Source: Spirosoma fluviale
Lineage (GTDB): Bacteria > Bacteroidota > Bacteroidia > Cytophagales > Spirosomataceae
NCBI RefSeq assembly: GCF_900230225.1
Contig: NZ_OCNH01000005.1
Span: 1-64,000, forward strand
Length of the DNA: 64,000 nucleotides
Direction: 5' to 3'
Shown piece by piece: positions 15,593-24,206 of this stretch. Position 1 is the first letter of the stretch, and each line of letters opens with the position of its first letter. A program made the position numbers and the translations under genes. A model generated the notes under the pieces. It saw only the letters and a program-made list of their open reading frames with translations, ran no database searches and was not told the origin of the DNA.

Positions 15593-16579
15593 ATGCGAAT
15601 ATGGTCGGCCCTTGTAGGCCTCTTTTGCTTCTTTTTATTGACTTCGTGTACTAAAAACGAAGACATTTCCCTTATCCGGCTCGACCAGCAACTTTTTCCC
15701 GGTAAATCGCCCGATAGTATTCGGACATTGCTAAACCGGAATCCAGCCGTGGCTCAATTGTACTTTAACGCGAACGGAGCCGGAAATGATACAGCACTCG
15801 TCCGGGAATTGACCAACCGGGTTATGAATCCGGCGCTTAATGAACTTAATAACCAGATTCAGGCCGAATTTGGCGATATGGCCGATCTGAAAAGTCAACT
15901 GGCCGAAGCCTTTACAAACATAAAAAAAGACTTCCCCGATTTCCAGTCGCCTAAAGTGGTTACCGTTGTAACCGGCTTTATGGGCCCTGACCTGGTCGTC
16001 ACCGACAGCCTGATCGTTATCGGTCTCGATTACTTTGCCGGACCAAAAGCCAAATTCCGTCCGCCAACACAGGAATTTCCGCAATACATTCTGCGTCGAT
16101 ACCAGAAGCAATACATCGTTCCGGCCATTGTTTTTGCCATTTCCGACAAATACAATGCAACCAACCGAGCCGACCAAACCATGCTGGCCGATATGGTCTA
16201 TTACGGAAAAGGATACGTATTCACCAAAGCCATGTTGCCTAACATCAACGGCGAACCCGTTGCCGACAGTCTGATTATTGGATATACAGACAAACAACTG
16301 ACCGAAACGTTTAATGCGCAGGATGTAGTTTGGGCGCATTTTATTGATAACCAGCTTTTGTATCAAACGAGTCCTGCTATAAAACAGCGATATTTGAACG
16401 AGCGGCCCTTTACGGCCGAAATTGGTCAGGCTTGCCCCGGTGCTATTGGCCGGTGGGTAGGCTGGCGAATCGTAGGCCGGTATCATGATGAACACAGTAG
16501 TGTTGGCATTCCAGAATTAATGCGTAATGCCGATGCCCGGCAGGTTTTTGAGCAGTCGGGTTATAAAGGACAGAAATAA
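15593..16579 (+). CDS. gldB: Gliding motility lipoprotein GldB
   Basis: GldB is an essential lipoprotein of the Bacteroidota gliding and type IX secretion machinery; its biochemical action is unknown. The signal MRIWSALVGLFCFFLLTSC ends in a lipobox with the lipidated Cys19. The mature part contains the family blocks VTGFMGPDLVVTDSLIVIGLDYF, QYILRRYQKQYIVPAIVFAI and WVGWRIVGRYHDEHS. The length of 328 residues is usual. I chose ATG 15593 over a GTG at 15584. It supports a gliding or type IX secreting organism. An intergenic palindromic repeat separates it from the ABC exporter. Confidence 0.88.
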   Translation: MRIWSALVGLFCFFLLTSCTKNEDISLIRLDQQLFPGKSPDSIRTLLNRNPAVAQLYFNANGAGNDTALVRELTNRVMNPALNELNNQIQAEFGDMADLKSQLAEAFTNIKKDFPDFQSPKVVTVVTGFMGPDLVVTDSLIVIGLDYFAGPKAKFRPPTQEFPQYILRRYQKQYIVPAIVFAISDKYNATNRADQTMLADMVYYGKGYVFTKAMLPNINGEPVADSLIIGYTDKQLTETFNAQDVVWAHFIDNQLLYQTSPAIKQRYLNERPFTAEIGQACPGAIGRWVGWRIVGRYHDEHSSVGIPELMRNADARQVFEQSGYKGQK

Positions 16580-16583
16580 CGTG

Positions 16584-16667
16584 GTGTAGAGACGCAATAC
16601 GTTGCGTCTTAGTAACCGGATGGTTTGGGCTGACGCAAGATAGACGCAACGTATTGCGTCTCTACAC
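16584..16667. repeat. 27-bp inverted repeat (GTGTAGAGACGCAATACG family)
   Basis: The left arm at 16584-16610 and right arm at 16641-16667 are inverted copies with one mismatch, containing GACGCAATACGTTGCGTCT, itself a palindrome. It sits between gldB and the ABC exporter. Repeats of this type are common REP-like elements in Cytophagales and cyanobacteria as I recall. Confidence 0.75.
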
Positions 16668-16678
16668 ACAAAAAAACA

Positions 16679-18484
16679 ATGGCAAAAAGGGGAAAAAGTT
16701 TTGGCGAGGAAGCCAGCGAAGAGGACAAAAAGAAAATTAGTCGCGAAGGGTTTAAAAAGGCACTGAGCATATTTCAGTTCGTGAAACCCTATCGGATTCA
16801 ATACATTATTGGCTTTGTTTTCCTGATTTTATCGACGGGAACAACCATGAGTTTTGGTCTGCTTATTGGGCAGATTACGAGTGTTATCCAGGGAAAATCG
16901 GCGTTTACACTCAATCAAGTCACCCTGTTTTTTGTGGGCGTACTGGTAGCGCAGGCCATTTTCTCGTTTTTCCGGATTTATTTTTTCTCGCAGGTGAGCG
17001 AGCGGGCCATGGCCGATGTGCGTCGGGCGGCTTACAGTAAAATCATCACCCTGCCGATTCCGTTTTTTGAGCAACGGCGCGTTGGGGAGTTGACCAGCCG
17101 GATCTCTGCTGATATTTCGCAGTTACAGGATGTACTGACGCTGACAGTAGCGGAGCTGTTTCGTCAAGTTGGCACGCTGACCATTGGTACAGCGATCATT
17201 TTTTATGTTTCCTGGAAGCTGACGTTGTTCATGCTGGCAACCTTCCCGGTTATCATCGTGGCGGCTATGGTCTTTGGCCGGTTTATCCGTAAGCTGTCGA
17301 AGCAGGCGCAGGATCTGCTGGCGCAGGCCAACATCATCGTGGAAGAAACGCTCCAGTCCGTAAACGTGGTAAAAGCGTTTACAAACGAGAAGCTGGAAAT
17401 CAATCGGTATGGAACGGCGCTGGAGCGGGTGGTTAACACTGCACTCCGGGCAGCACGGTTCCGGGGTGTGTTCGTCTCTTTCGTGATTTTTGCGCTCTTC
17501 GGCGGCATTATCGGTGTCGTCTGGTACGGTGGCTCGCTAGTCATGTCGAACGAAATGCCCTTTGCCGACTTGCTGACATTTATCGTTTATACAACCTTCA
17601 TTGGTGGTTCGGTAGCGGGCATGGGTGATTTGTACGCTCAACTGCAAAAGACGATTGGTGCTTCGGAGCGGATTCTGGAAATTCTCGAAGAACCGTCCGA
17701 AGTAGACGCTGCCGAAGAAACCCCTCTGTTCGTACCGGTGCTTGGCCATGTTCAGTTCAACGACGTTCGGTTTTCGTACCCATCCCGCCCGGATGTGGCC
17801 GTACTGAAAGGTATCACGCTCAATGTAGCCGCCGGTCGGAAAATTGCGCTGGTTGGCCAGAGTGGAGCCGGGAAATCGACAATCGTTCAGTTGCTGATGC
17901 GCTATTACCAAGTTAGCGGTGGCCAGATTACAGTAGACGGCCGCGACCTGTCTGGGTTTAACGTAACGGAACTACGTAAGAACATTGCCGTGGTACCGCA
18001 GGAGGTCATGCTGTTTGGCGGCACCATTCTCGAAAACATTCAATACGGTAAACCCGGCGCATCGGAAACTGAAGTCCGCGAAGCTGCCCGAAAAGCCAAT
18101 GCACTACAATTTATCGACTCCTTCCCCGAAGGCTTACAGACCATTGTTGGCGAGCGGGGCGTTAAACTGTCGGGTGGTCAGCGGCAACGGATTGCCATTG
18201 CCCGCGCCATTCTGAAAGACCCGGCCATTTTGATTCTTGACGAAGCCACGAGTTCGCTCGATGCCGAATCGGAGCGGCTGGTTCAGGAAGCACTGGATAT
18301 ACTAATGCAGAACCGGACGACAATCATTATTGCCCACCGCCTGGCTACCATCCGTAAAGTGGATATGATCTACGTCATGCGCGAAGGACAGATTGCCGAA
18401 GCGGGCACCCACGACGAGTTGGCAACTCAGGAAGACGGCATCTACGCCAATCTGGTTAAATTGCAGTTTGAAACGACAGAATAA
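16679..18484 (+). CDS. ABC exporter, fused permease and ATPase (MsbA-like)
   Basis: This is a half-size type I ABC exporter with six membrane helices in the first ~310 residues and the nucleotide-binding domain after ~360. Walker A is GQSGAGKST near 394, the signature is LSGGQRQR, and Walker B is ILILDEATSSLD. It would work as a homodimer in the inner membrane. Members include lipid A flippases (MsbA) and drug or peptide exporters, and the sequence alone does not choose. It is a single gene with palindromic repeats on both sides. The length of 601 residues is usual. The N-terminal 25 residues are strongly basic. Confidence 0.93.
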   Translation: MAKRGKSFGEEASEEDKKKISREGFKKALSIFQFVKPYRIQYIIGFVFLILSTGTTMSFGLLIGQITSVIQGKSAFTLNQVTLFFVGVLVAQAIFSFFRIYFFSQVSERAMADVRRAAYSKIITLPIPFFEQRRVGELTSRISADISQLQDVLTLTVAELFRQVGTLTIGTAIIFYVSWKLTLFMLATFPVIIVAAMVFGRFIRKLSKQAQDLLAQANIIVEETLQSVNVVKAFTNEKLEINRYGTALERVVNTALRAARFRGVFVSFVIFALFGGIIGVVWYGGSLVMSNEMPFADLLTFIVYTTFIGGSVAGMGDLYAQLQKTIGASERILEILEEPSEVDAAEETPLFVPVLGHVQFNDVRFSYPSRPDVAVLKGITLNVAAGRKIALVGQSGAGKSTIVQLLMRYYQVSGGQITVDGRDLSGFNVTELRKNIAVVPQEVMLFGGTILENIQYGKPGASETEVREAARKANALQFIDSFPEGLQTIVGERGVKLSGGQRQRIAIARAILKDPAILILDEATSSLDAESERLVQEALDILMQNRTTIIIAHRLATIRKVDMIYVMREGQIAEAGTHDELATQEDGIYANLVKLQFETTE

Positions 18485-18496
18485 TGAATAATTGAT

Positions 18497-18558
18497 AATG
18501 TATAATGAGGGCCACCGAAAACAGGTCAACGTTCATTGTTAGTTTTCCATTATACATT
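18497..18558. repeat. AT-rich inverted repeat between ABC exporter and fur-like gene
   Basis: AATGTATAATG at 18497-18507 and its complement CATTATACATT at 18548-18558 flank a 40-nt loop. It could be a weak terminator or a worn palindromic repeat. Confidence 0.45.
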
Positions 18559-18573
18559 TTCCATCTATAGATC

Positions 18574-18990
18574 ATGTCTGCGGCCGCTAAAACCCTGAAA
18601 GACTTTAACCTTCGCCACACCAATGGGCGGGAGGAAGTCCTTGATTTGTTTCTGAATGCCGGTCATGCACTGGCGCATAACGACGTTGAAAATGGCCTCG
18701 GTCCCGACCACGACCGTGTAACGATCTATCGGACCCTACGGACATTTTTGGATAAAGGATTGCTGCACAAAGTGCTGGACGATGAAGGGGGAACGAAATA
18801 TGCCCTCTGCCGAGACAATTGTTCGGAAGGGCATCACCATCACGACCATGTCCACTTTAAGTGCGAAGCCTGCGGGCAAACCACTTGTCTGGATAAAGTC
18901 AGCATCCCAACCATTGCCTTGCCCGAGGGTTACAACCGAAAAGAAATGAACCTGCTCATTCAGGGCGTTTGCCAGGATTGCAATAAGTAA
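18574..18990 (+). CDS. Fur family metal-responsive regulator
   Basis: This Fur-family transcription factor has an N-terminal winged helix (DRVTIYRTLRTFLDKGLL) and a C-terminal metal-binding dimerisation domain. Metal ligands are visible as a His-rich HHHHDHVHF block near 87-95 and the structural zinc pairs CEAC at 97-100 and CQDC at the C-terminus. The recognition helix RVTIYRTL is typical of Fur, Zur and PerR alike. The many histidines and the short form (138 residues) slightly favour zinc or peroxide sensing, but this is a guess. No obvious metal transporter lies next to it. Confidence 0.88.
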   Translation: MSAAAKTLKDFNLRHTNGREEVLDLFLNAGHALAHNDVENGLGPDHDRVTIYRTLRTFLDKGLLHKVLDDEGGTKYALCRDNCSEGHHHHDHVHFKCEACGQTTCLDKVSIPTIALPEGYNRKEMNLLIQGVCQDCNK

Positions 18991-19090
18991 CGTGGGTTTT
19001 CACCGCTCCGGCGTACTGGCTGACGCGCTGAAAACCCGCGATTAAAAACGCTTACGTTTACTCTCTTAGTTGCGGGTTCTCACCCGCGTT
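18991..19090. repeat. Inverted GCGGGTTTTCA repeats
   Basis: CGTGGGTTTTCACCGC and GCGCTGAAAACCCGCG form one hairpin. A second, GCGGGTTCTCACCCGC, follows before the MutS-like start. The outer ends TAACG / CGTTA are also inverted. This is a palindromic intergenic repeat. Confidence 0.6.
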
Positions 19091-19098
19091 ACCTTCGA

Positions 19099-20940
19099 AT
19101 GCCCCCAGAAACCACTTTTCTCGAACGTCAGCAGGAATTCAATCAGCAGGAACAAGCTGCTCAAGGTAGATACAATCAACTTGCCTTCTGGCGGCTTATC
19201 TGGTTTGTTGGGGCTGTTGGCGGGGTTTGGCTGCTTGCCCGGCTTGATGAGCAGTTGGCTGCGGCCGGTGTTTTGGTGGTTGGCCTGATTGGGTTTATGA
19301 TTCTGTTGAAAAAGCACCAGACCATTCGTCAGGAGCGGGATATGTATCATCAGCTTGCTTTTGTCAATCAGGATGAAGCTGCCCGGCTTAAGCGTCAATA
19401 CCTGCGTCCTGAAACCGGTGAGCAGTTTGTTAACCCTACCCATTTCTACGCGGGTGACTTAGATGTTTTTGGTAAACACTCACTTTTCCGGCTACTCAAC
19501 CGTACTCACACATATGAAGGCCAGAAACGGCTGGCAAGCTGGTTGAAAGCCCCCACGGCACCAGATTCCATTCGATTGCGTCAGGAGGCTGTAGCGGAGC
19601 TTAAGCCGCAACTGGAATGGCGTCAGCAACTGGAAGCGCTGGCTTATGCAGAGCCAACCATTAGCCAGTCGCCGGATGCGCTTGTGAAATGGGCTACGGC
19701 TAAAGGGGAGCCTCTGCCGGGGTACTTATCCGTTGTTCGGTTTGTTTTTCCCGTCATCACGCTGGGCATATTTGTCGCCTGGCTGCTGGGCTATGCGCAG
19801 GGTGTTGCCGTACTGTTGGCACTCGCTGGGCATGGTCTGATACTGAGCCAGGTCGCAAGGGTGGCCAAAGATGTTAGTGAACAGACATTTGAGATTTCGA
19901 CGGCATTACGAGCATACCAGGGGTTACTCAGGCAGGCCGAACAGGTGAAGGGAGATACCGTACGACTGAGGGCCATCCGGCAGGCGCTCACTTCCGCTAA
20001 CAAGCAAGCTGCTTCAGAAGCTATCGGCCAGCTTGGACGACTCACGGAAGGCTTGAATTTCCGCCGAAATCCTTATTTCGTTTTGCTGCTCGGTGTGGTA
20101 ACACTCTGGGACATCCACTATCTGATAAAACTCGAACGCTGGCGACAAACGCACGGACCGTCACTCAGTCTGTGGTTTGAGGCATTGGGCGAGCTGGAAG
20201 CCCTCAATAGCCTGACTGGCTTCTCGTATGCGCATCCGTCCTATGCAACTCCCGATATCGTCGATGATAAGTTTGCGCTGGAAATAACAGCGGCTGCCCA
20301 CCCTTTGCTGGCCGAAAACAACAGCATTGCCAATTCGCTCATCCTGCGCGGTGCCGGACAAACTGTTTTGATCACTGGCTCTAATATGTCGGGGAAAAGC
20401 ACGTTTCTGCGGACGGTTGGTACAAATGTAGTGCTGGCATTAGCGGGGGGCGTGGTGCGTGCCGAACAGTTCCGGTGTTCGCCCGTGCAGGTGTTTACGA
20501 GTATGCGCACGCAGGACTCGCTCGAAGAAAGCACCTCGTCGTTCTACGCCGAACTTAAACGCCTTCAAACGCTTATTGGCCTGACAAACCCGGCTAAATC
20601 AGCAGCAGGCTCATCAACTGAGCGCCTGCCAGTGCCGGTATTGTATTTTCTGGATGAGATTTTGAAAGGCACGAACTCCGCCGACCGCCATCGGGGCGCT
20701 GAAGCTCTTATTCGGCAGTTGCATCACACAACGGCATCTGGTTTCGTGTCGACTCACGATCTTGAGCTGGGGCAGCTTACGGATGCCGATGGGTTTGTGC
20801 GCAATTATCACTTCCAGTCAGACCTGATCAACGGCGAACTCGTCTTCGACTACAAACTCCGCAATGGTATTTGCCAGAGCTTCAATGCCAGTCAGCTAAT
20901 GCGGGCCATCGGTATTGATATGGACGCCGTTCAGAGGTAA
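19099..20940 (+). CDS. Membrane-anchored MutS-like ATPase
   Basis: The C-terminal third is a complete MutS ATPase domain: Walker A GSNMSGKST near 428-436, MRTQDSLEESTSSFYAE, and Walker B FLDEILKGTNSADRHRGAE. The mismatch-recognition and connector domains of MutS are absent. Instead the N-terminus has two hydrophobic helices (about 31-48 and 55-71), with further hydrophobic segments near 213-250 and 325. The domain order of helices, core, lever and ATPase fits the poorly studied membrane-associated MutS homologues of Bacteroidota rather than MutS or MutS2. The function is unknown; it need not be mismatch repair. The length is 613 residues. It converges with the MBOAT gene. Confidence 0.8.
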   Translation: MPPETTFLERQQEFNQQEQAAQGRYNQLAFWRLIWFVGAVGGVWLLARLDEQLAAAGVLVVGLIGFMILLKKHQTIRQERDMYHQLAFVNQDEAARLKRQYLRPETGEQFVNPTHFYAGDLDVFGKHSLFRLLNRTHTYEGQKRLASWLKAPTAPDSIRLRQEAVAELKPQLEWRQQLEALAYAEPTISQSPDALVKWATAKGEPLPGYLSVVRFVFPVITLGIFVAWLLGYAQGVAVLLALAGHGLILSQVARVAKDVSEQTFEISTALRAYQGLLRQAEQVKGDTVRLRAIRQALTSANKQAASEAIGQLGRLTEGLNFRRNPYFVLLLGVVTLWDIHYLIKLERWRQTHGPSLSLWFEALGELEALNSLTGFSYAHPSYATPDIVDDKFALEITAAAHPLLAENNSIANSLILRGAGQTVLITGSNMSGKSTFLRTVGTNVVLALAGGVVRAEQFRCSPVQVFTSMRTQDSLEESTSSFYAELKRLQTLIGLTNPAKSAAGSSTERLPVPVLYFLDEILKGTNSADRHRGAEALIRQLHHTTASGFVSTHDLELGQLTDADGFVRNYHFQSDLINGELVFDYKLRNGICQSFNASQLMRAIGIDMDAVQR

Positions 20941-20988
20941 AATTGGTACTGTTTAGTGCGTAAACTAAAACCTGTTCAACGACTGTTT

Positions 20989-22449
20989 TTAGAATTGAAA
21001 GTAAATAAACTGAGAGGGTTTATTAAAAGCGCCAAAGAGTAAAATAAGTAAGATACCTACATAATACACGCTCCACCTAATCCAGGTGGGTTGCATCCGA
21101 AAACGGGTCTGCCAGGAAGGGTTTCGCTGTAAATAATGCACTACTTCCATTAAAACAATGGCCAGTAGCGCAGCTGTAAATAATTGTTTGGATTCTTTTA
21201 ACAATAGATGGGTTCTTACAAACTCCGGATTGCTTAGGTGATTCCAGGTATACTGCCAACCCGTTGTTAAATGGCTGATAATGTAAAAGGCATCCTGCAC
21301 ACTTGATGCCCTGAAAAATATCCAGGCAAAGCTGACAAGCGAAAACGTTAAACCTATACGCAGTATTTTTTTTATAAAAACAGGACTGCTAGTCAATTGT
21401 TTTTTGCCACGTCGGGCCAACAGTTCGACGAATAAATATAGACCGTGAAGCCCTCCCCAAATAACAAATGTCCAGTTGGCCCCGTGCCAGATACCGCTGA
21501 GCATAAACACCAGGAAAAGATTAAAAGCCTGTCGCCACATAGGTACGCGATTTCCACCTAAAGGAATGTAGACGTAATCCCGGAACCAGGTTGACAGGGA
21601 AATATGCCAACGGCGCCAGAACTCGGTAATATTTTTGGAAAAATAAGGACGGTCGAAGTTCGTCATTAGTTTATAACCCATCACTCTGGCTGAGCCCAGC
21701 GCAATGTCAGAATACCCGGAGAAATCGCAGAAGATTTGAAAAGAAAACAGTACCGTAGCCAGTACCAGCGATGGTCCCATAAACTGTTTTGGATGGCCGT
21801 AAACAGAGTCGACCATCGGAGACAGTCTGTCGGCAATAACTATCTTTTTAAAGAACCCCCAGGCCATTAATTGTAAACCTCTAACTACATTTTCATAATT
21901 GAATACTTGCCGGGTATGCAGTTGTGGTAAAATGTTCTGTGGGCGTTCAATCGGTCCCGCAACCATTTGCGGGTAAAACAAGACATAGAGTGCGTAGATC
22001 CCCAGGTGCCGCTCCGCCCGCTGATTTCCCCGGTATACTTCGATTGTATAACTCATTGCCTGAAACGTGTGGAACGATAAGCCAATGGGGAGGGCCCACG
22101 AAATTAACGGAAGGCTGTTTGCTCCATCTGGCGTGTGTGAGAAATCAGGCAAACTACTGACTATAAAATTGTAGTATTTAAAAATGACCAGTAACCCAAT
22201 ATTAGCGACTAAACTCGTAATCAATAAAATCTTACGCCGTATTCCTACTGATGTTTCAATACCTATACCGGCTACATAATCGACCAGTATTATAAAAAAA
22301 AGGACTAGTATATAAGCGGGCAAAAAGCTCATATAGAAATAGCAGCTTGCCATCAATAACCAAACCCAGCGAACCCGATGCGGCAGTACGAAAAAAAAGA
22401 AAGTTACTAAGGGGAAAAAAAATAGGAAATGAACCGAATTAAATAACAT
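20989..22449 (-). CDS. MBOAT family O-acyltransferase (AlgI/DltB-like)
   Basis: This polytopic membrane-bound O-acyltransferase of 486 residues has about ten hydrophobic helices. The family block NITEFWRRWHISLSTWFRDYVYIPLGG and the catalytic His in SGIWHGANWTFVIWG are intact. These proteins pass acyl groups across the inner membrane to exported polysaccharides or other acceptors. The adjacent upstream gene encodes an SGNH-type protein, eight bases away. That is the usual two-gene AlgI/AlgJ or DltB/DltD arrangement. The acceptor is unknown because no polysaccharide genes are adjacent. Confidence 0.9.
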   Translation of the reverse strand: MLFNSVHFLFFFPLVTFFFFVLPHRVRWVWLLMASCYFYMSFLPAYILVLFFIILVDYVAGIGIETSVGIRRKILLITSLVANIGLLVIFKYYNFIVSSLPDFSHTPDGANSLPLISWALPIGLSFHTFQAMSYTIEVYRGNQRAERHLGIYALYVLFYPQMVAGPIERPQNILPQLHTRQVFNYENVVRGLQLMAWGFFKKIVIADRLSPMVDSVYGHPKQFMGPSLVLATVLFSFQIFCDFSGYSDIALGSARVMGYKLMTNFDRPYFSKNITEFWRRWHISLSTWFRDYVYIPLGGNRVPMWRQAFNLFLVFMLSGIWHGANWTFVIWGGLHGLYLFVELLARRGKKQLTSSPVFIKKILRIGLTFSLVSFAWIFFRASSVQDAFYIISHLTTGWQYTWNHLSNPEFVRTHLLLKESKQLFTAALLAIVLMEVVHYLQRNPSWQTRFRMQPTWIRWSVYYVGILLILLFGAFNKPSQFIYFQF

Positions 22450-22457
22450 GGTGCCTT

Positions 22458-23423
22458 TTAATTACTCGATAGAAGTGTTGGCTTATTTACGTGATGCATC
22501 AACGGTTTTAACAGGCTAGACAACTGTAGAGAACGGTTATGGCGGCCAGCCGAGTTCAGGTGATAAGCGCTATCGAAAAAGCATGAATCGGGGTACATGT
22601 TTTTTGTGGGGTGGCTGAGCACATTAACTAATTCCAACTTTTTCATTAGGTTAGTATACGTCTCAATGGCAGGTTGATTGGCCATGAACGTACTTGCAGA
22701 CAACGCAGGATAAGTGAGTAACAGGCTAACATTACGGTGCCGAAATTCCTTTGCAAGTGCGTTAATCAACGCAATCTCTTTTTTGTAGTCGAGGGGTTTT
22801 ATCTCCAGTTGTGCAATTTTGTCTGGAGCCCTGTTATTGAGTGGGCTAATCAGATCGCCCCGTGGTGAGAACCCCGCCCGGAAATAGACCGATGTGGTAT
22901 CACTTATTCGAGCAGAACTTTCATCTTCAATAACTAGAAGGAAACTGGATTGAATGCGTCTTATCCAGTAATTCACACGACGTATCGCAAAACTTAGGGG
23001 ATGATCAAACGTTATGTAGTTTAAAGCCGGTGAATAACACACGCCGGTATAAAACTGCATGTACTCATCGCCGTCGCTGAGGAAGTACTCGGGGGTTAGA
23101 AGGACTATATCTCCCGAATGGGCAATGCTCTGTACTTGTTTAAGCATGAATGGCAGACCTAAGCCTACATGCATTGCGAGGTTTACAACTGGAATGCGAA
23201 GACTGTCTTCCAGCAACTCACTGTCAATGCCAAAAGCTGTACCAGATCCACCCACCAATAACAATCGGTGGCGGTCTTTCAAACTTTCGGCCCGGTTCTG
23301 TTTGTCAACTATAGAAGAAAAATAATTCGCTTCCTGATGCTGATTCACATATTGGTACAGGATACAAAGTGTTAGTACCAACGCACTCACCAGCAATGTT
23401 GTTTTGTATAAAAGGGTATACAT
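22458..23423 (-). CDS. SGNH-hydrolase-like partner of the MBOAT acyltransferase
   Basis: A single N-terminal membrane helix (LLVSALVLTLCILYQYV) anchors a periplasmic SGNH-like domain. The block VGGSGTAFGID carries the likely nucleophile Ser60. The C-terminal DSAYHLNSAGR near 286-296 supplies the Asp-x-x-His pair, so the triad looks complete. Such proteins take the acyl group delivered by the MBOAT partner and attach it to the final acceptor. The pairing with the downstream MBOAT gene supports this role. The length is 321 residues. It is not a close match to AlgX/AlgJ or DltD that I can name. Confidence 0.78.
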   Translation of the reverse strand: MYTLLYKTTLLVSALVLTLCILYQYVNQHQEANYFSSIVDKQNRAESLKDRHRLLLVGGSGTAFGIDSELLEDSLRIPVVNLAMHVGLGLPFMLKQVQSIAHSGDIVLLTPEYFLSDGDEYMQFYTGVCYSPALNYITFDHPLSFAIRRVNYWIRRIQSSFLLVIEDESSARISDTTSVYFRAGFSPRGDLISPLNNRAPDKIAQLEIKPLDYKKEIALINALAKEFRHRNVSLLLTYPALSASTFMANQPAIETYTNLMKKLELVNVLSHPTKNMYPDSCFFDSAYHLNSAGRHNRSLQLSSLLKPLMHHVNKPTLLSSN

Positions 23424-23966
23424 TTCAATATATAAGCCTATTAATTAAGTATACTTATTTTGGTTAGAGACAATTGCCAGATAAGGCAAAGACGTTGGTA
23501 CGGCTTAGTCAGGTGTATTAAGCTTTTATAAAGGATTAATGGAGTTGAGAAGACTATTTTCTGGCAGATGTATTCAGTATTCACTGATTACTGATCCATT
23601 CTGGATGTGGCTCGACCTGGCTGTCAATATTGATTATTTCATTGGCTGTCCTTACTCAATAGTATAGAGACTACTGTTTACTCATTCAAACAGCTTGAAA
23701 TAAAAGCACAAATTAAGTCACTTTATCTGGTAATTTAATTTAATGGACCCATTATAATCGCCTGGAATAAGCGTTAACTAAATTTCTTTACGCTATCAGA
23801 AAAACTATAGTTTACCTAAACTAAAGCTAAAACAACACCTCTTAGTAGTTGTTAGATGTACTGAAAGCAGTATATTTGCCAAAGCGATAATAGTATGCGT
23901 GCATACTATTATCGCTAAATGTGCGTAGATGATTACGAAAAGCAGCTCTCTGAATGTACAAGGCAT
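23424..23966. other. 543-nt AT-rich intergenic region
   Basis: This region lies upstream of the SGNH gene and downstream of tRNA-Phe. Apart from the palindrome at 23883-23916 and a short TAGTTTA-CC-TAAACTA repeat near 23809, I see no gene, RNA or promoter that I can support. Confidence 0.5.
23883..23916. repeat. Perfect 16-bp inverted repeat
   Basis: AGCGATAATAGTATGC and its exact complement are separated by GT. It lies 50 nt beyond the tRNA terminator. It could be an operator or a palindromic repeat. Confidence 0.6.
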
Positions 23967-23995
23967 AAAAAAAGCCTTCCCAATTGGGAAGGCTT
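23967..23995 (-). terminator. tRNA-Phe terminator
   Basis: On the minus strand AAGCCTTCCC-AATT-GGGAAGGCTT is followed by a run of T. It lies directly downstream of tRNA-Phe. Confidence 0.85.
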
Positions 23996-24004
23996 GCGTT
24001 AGGG

Positions 24005-24080
24005 TGGTGGTGATGGACGGAATCGAACCGCCGACACAAGGATTTTCAGTCCTTTGCTCTACCAACTGAGCTACATCACC
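24005..24080 (-). tRNA. tRNA-Phe (GAA)
   Basis: On the minus strand the acceptor arm GGTGATG pairs with CATCACC. The D-arm AGCTCAGTTGGTAGAGC, the anticodon loop ACTGAAAATCC with anticodon GAA, and the T-loop GGTTCGATTCC are all present. The discriminator is A and the CCA end is encoded. The length is 73 nt plus CCA. Confidence 0.97.
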
Positions 24081-24206
24081 CTGAAACGTGGGTGCAAAAG
24101 TACTTATTCACCGGCTTTTTGCAAGCATATTTTACAGAATATTTTTTTAAATTAGTATAGTCTGATCTAATCAACTGATTACCAGTCGATAGAAGTCCCT
24201 AAAAAA

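Noticed and set aside
18482-18573. Metal-box operator in front of the Fur-family gene
   Set aside because: The inverted repeat there has a 40-nt loop and AT-rich arms unlike a Fur, Zur or PerR box, so I list it only as a repeat.
23805-24065. 86-residue minus-strand frame across tRNA-Phe
   Set aside because: It runs through the tRNA and its terminator and has no protein-like composition.
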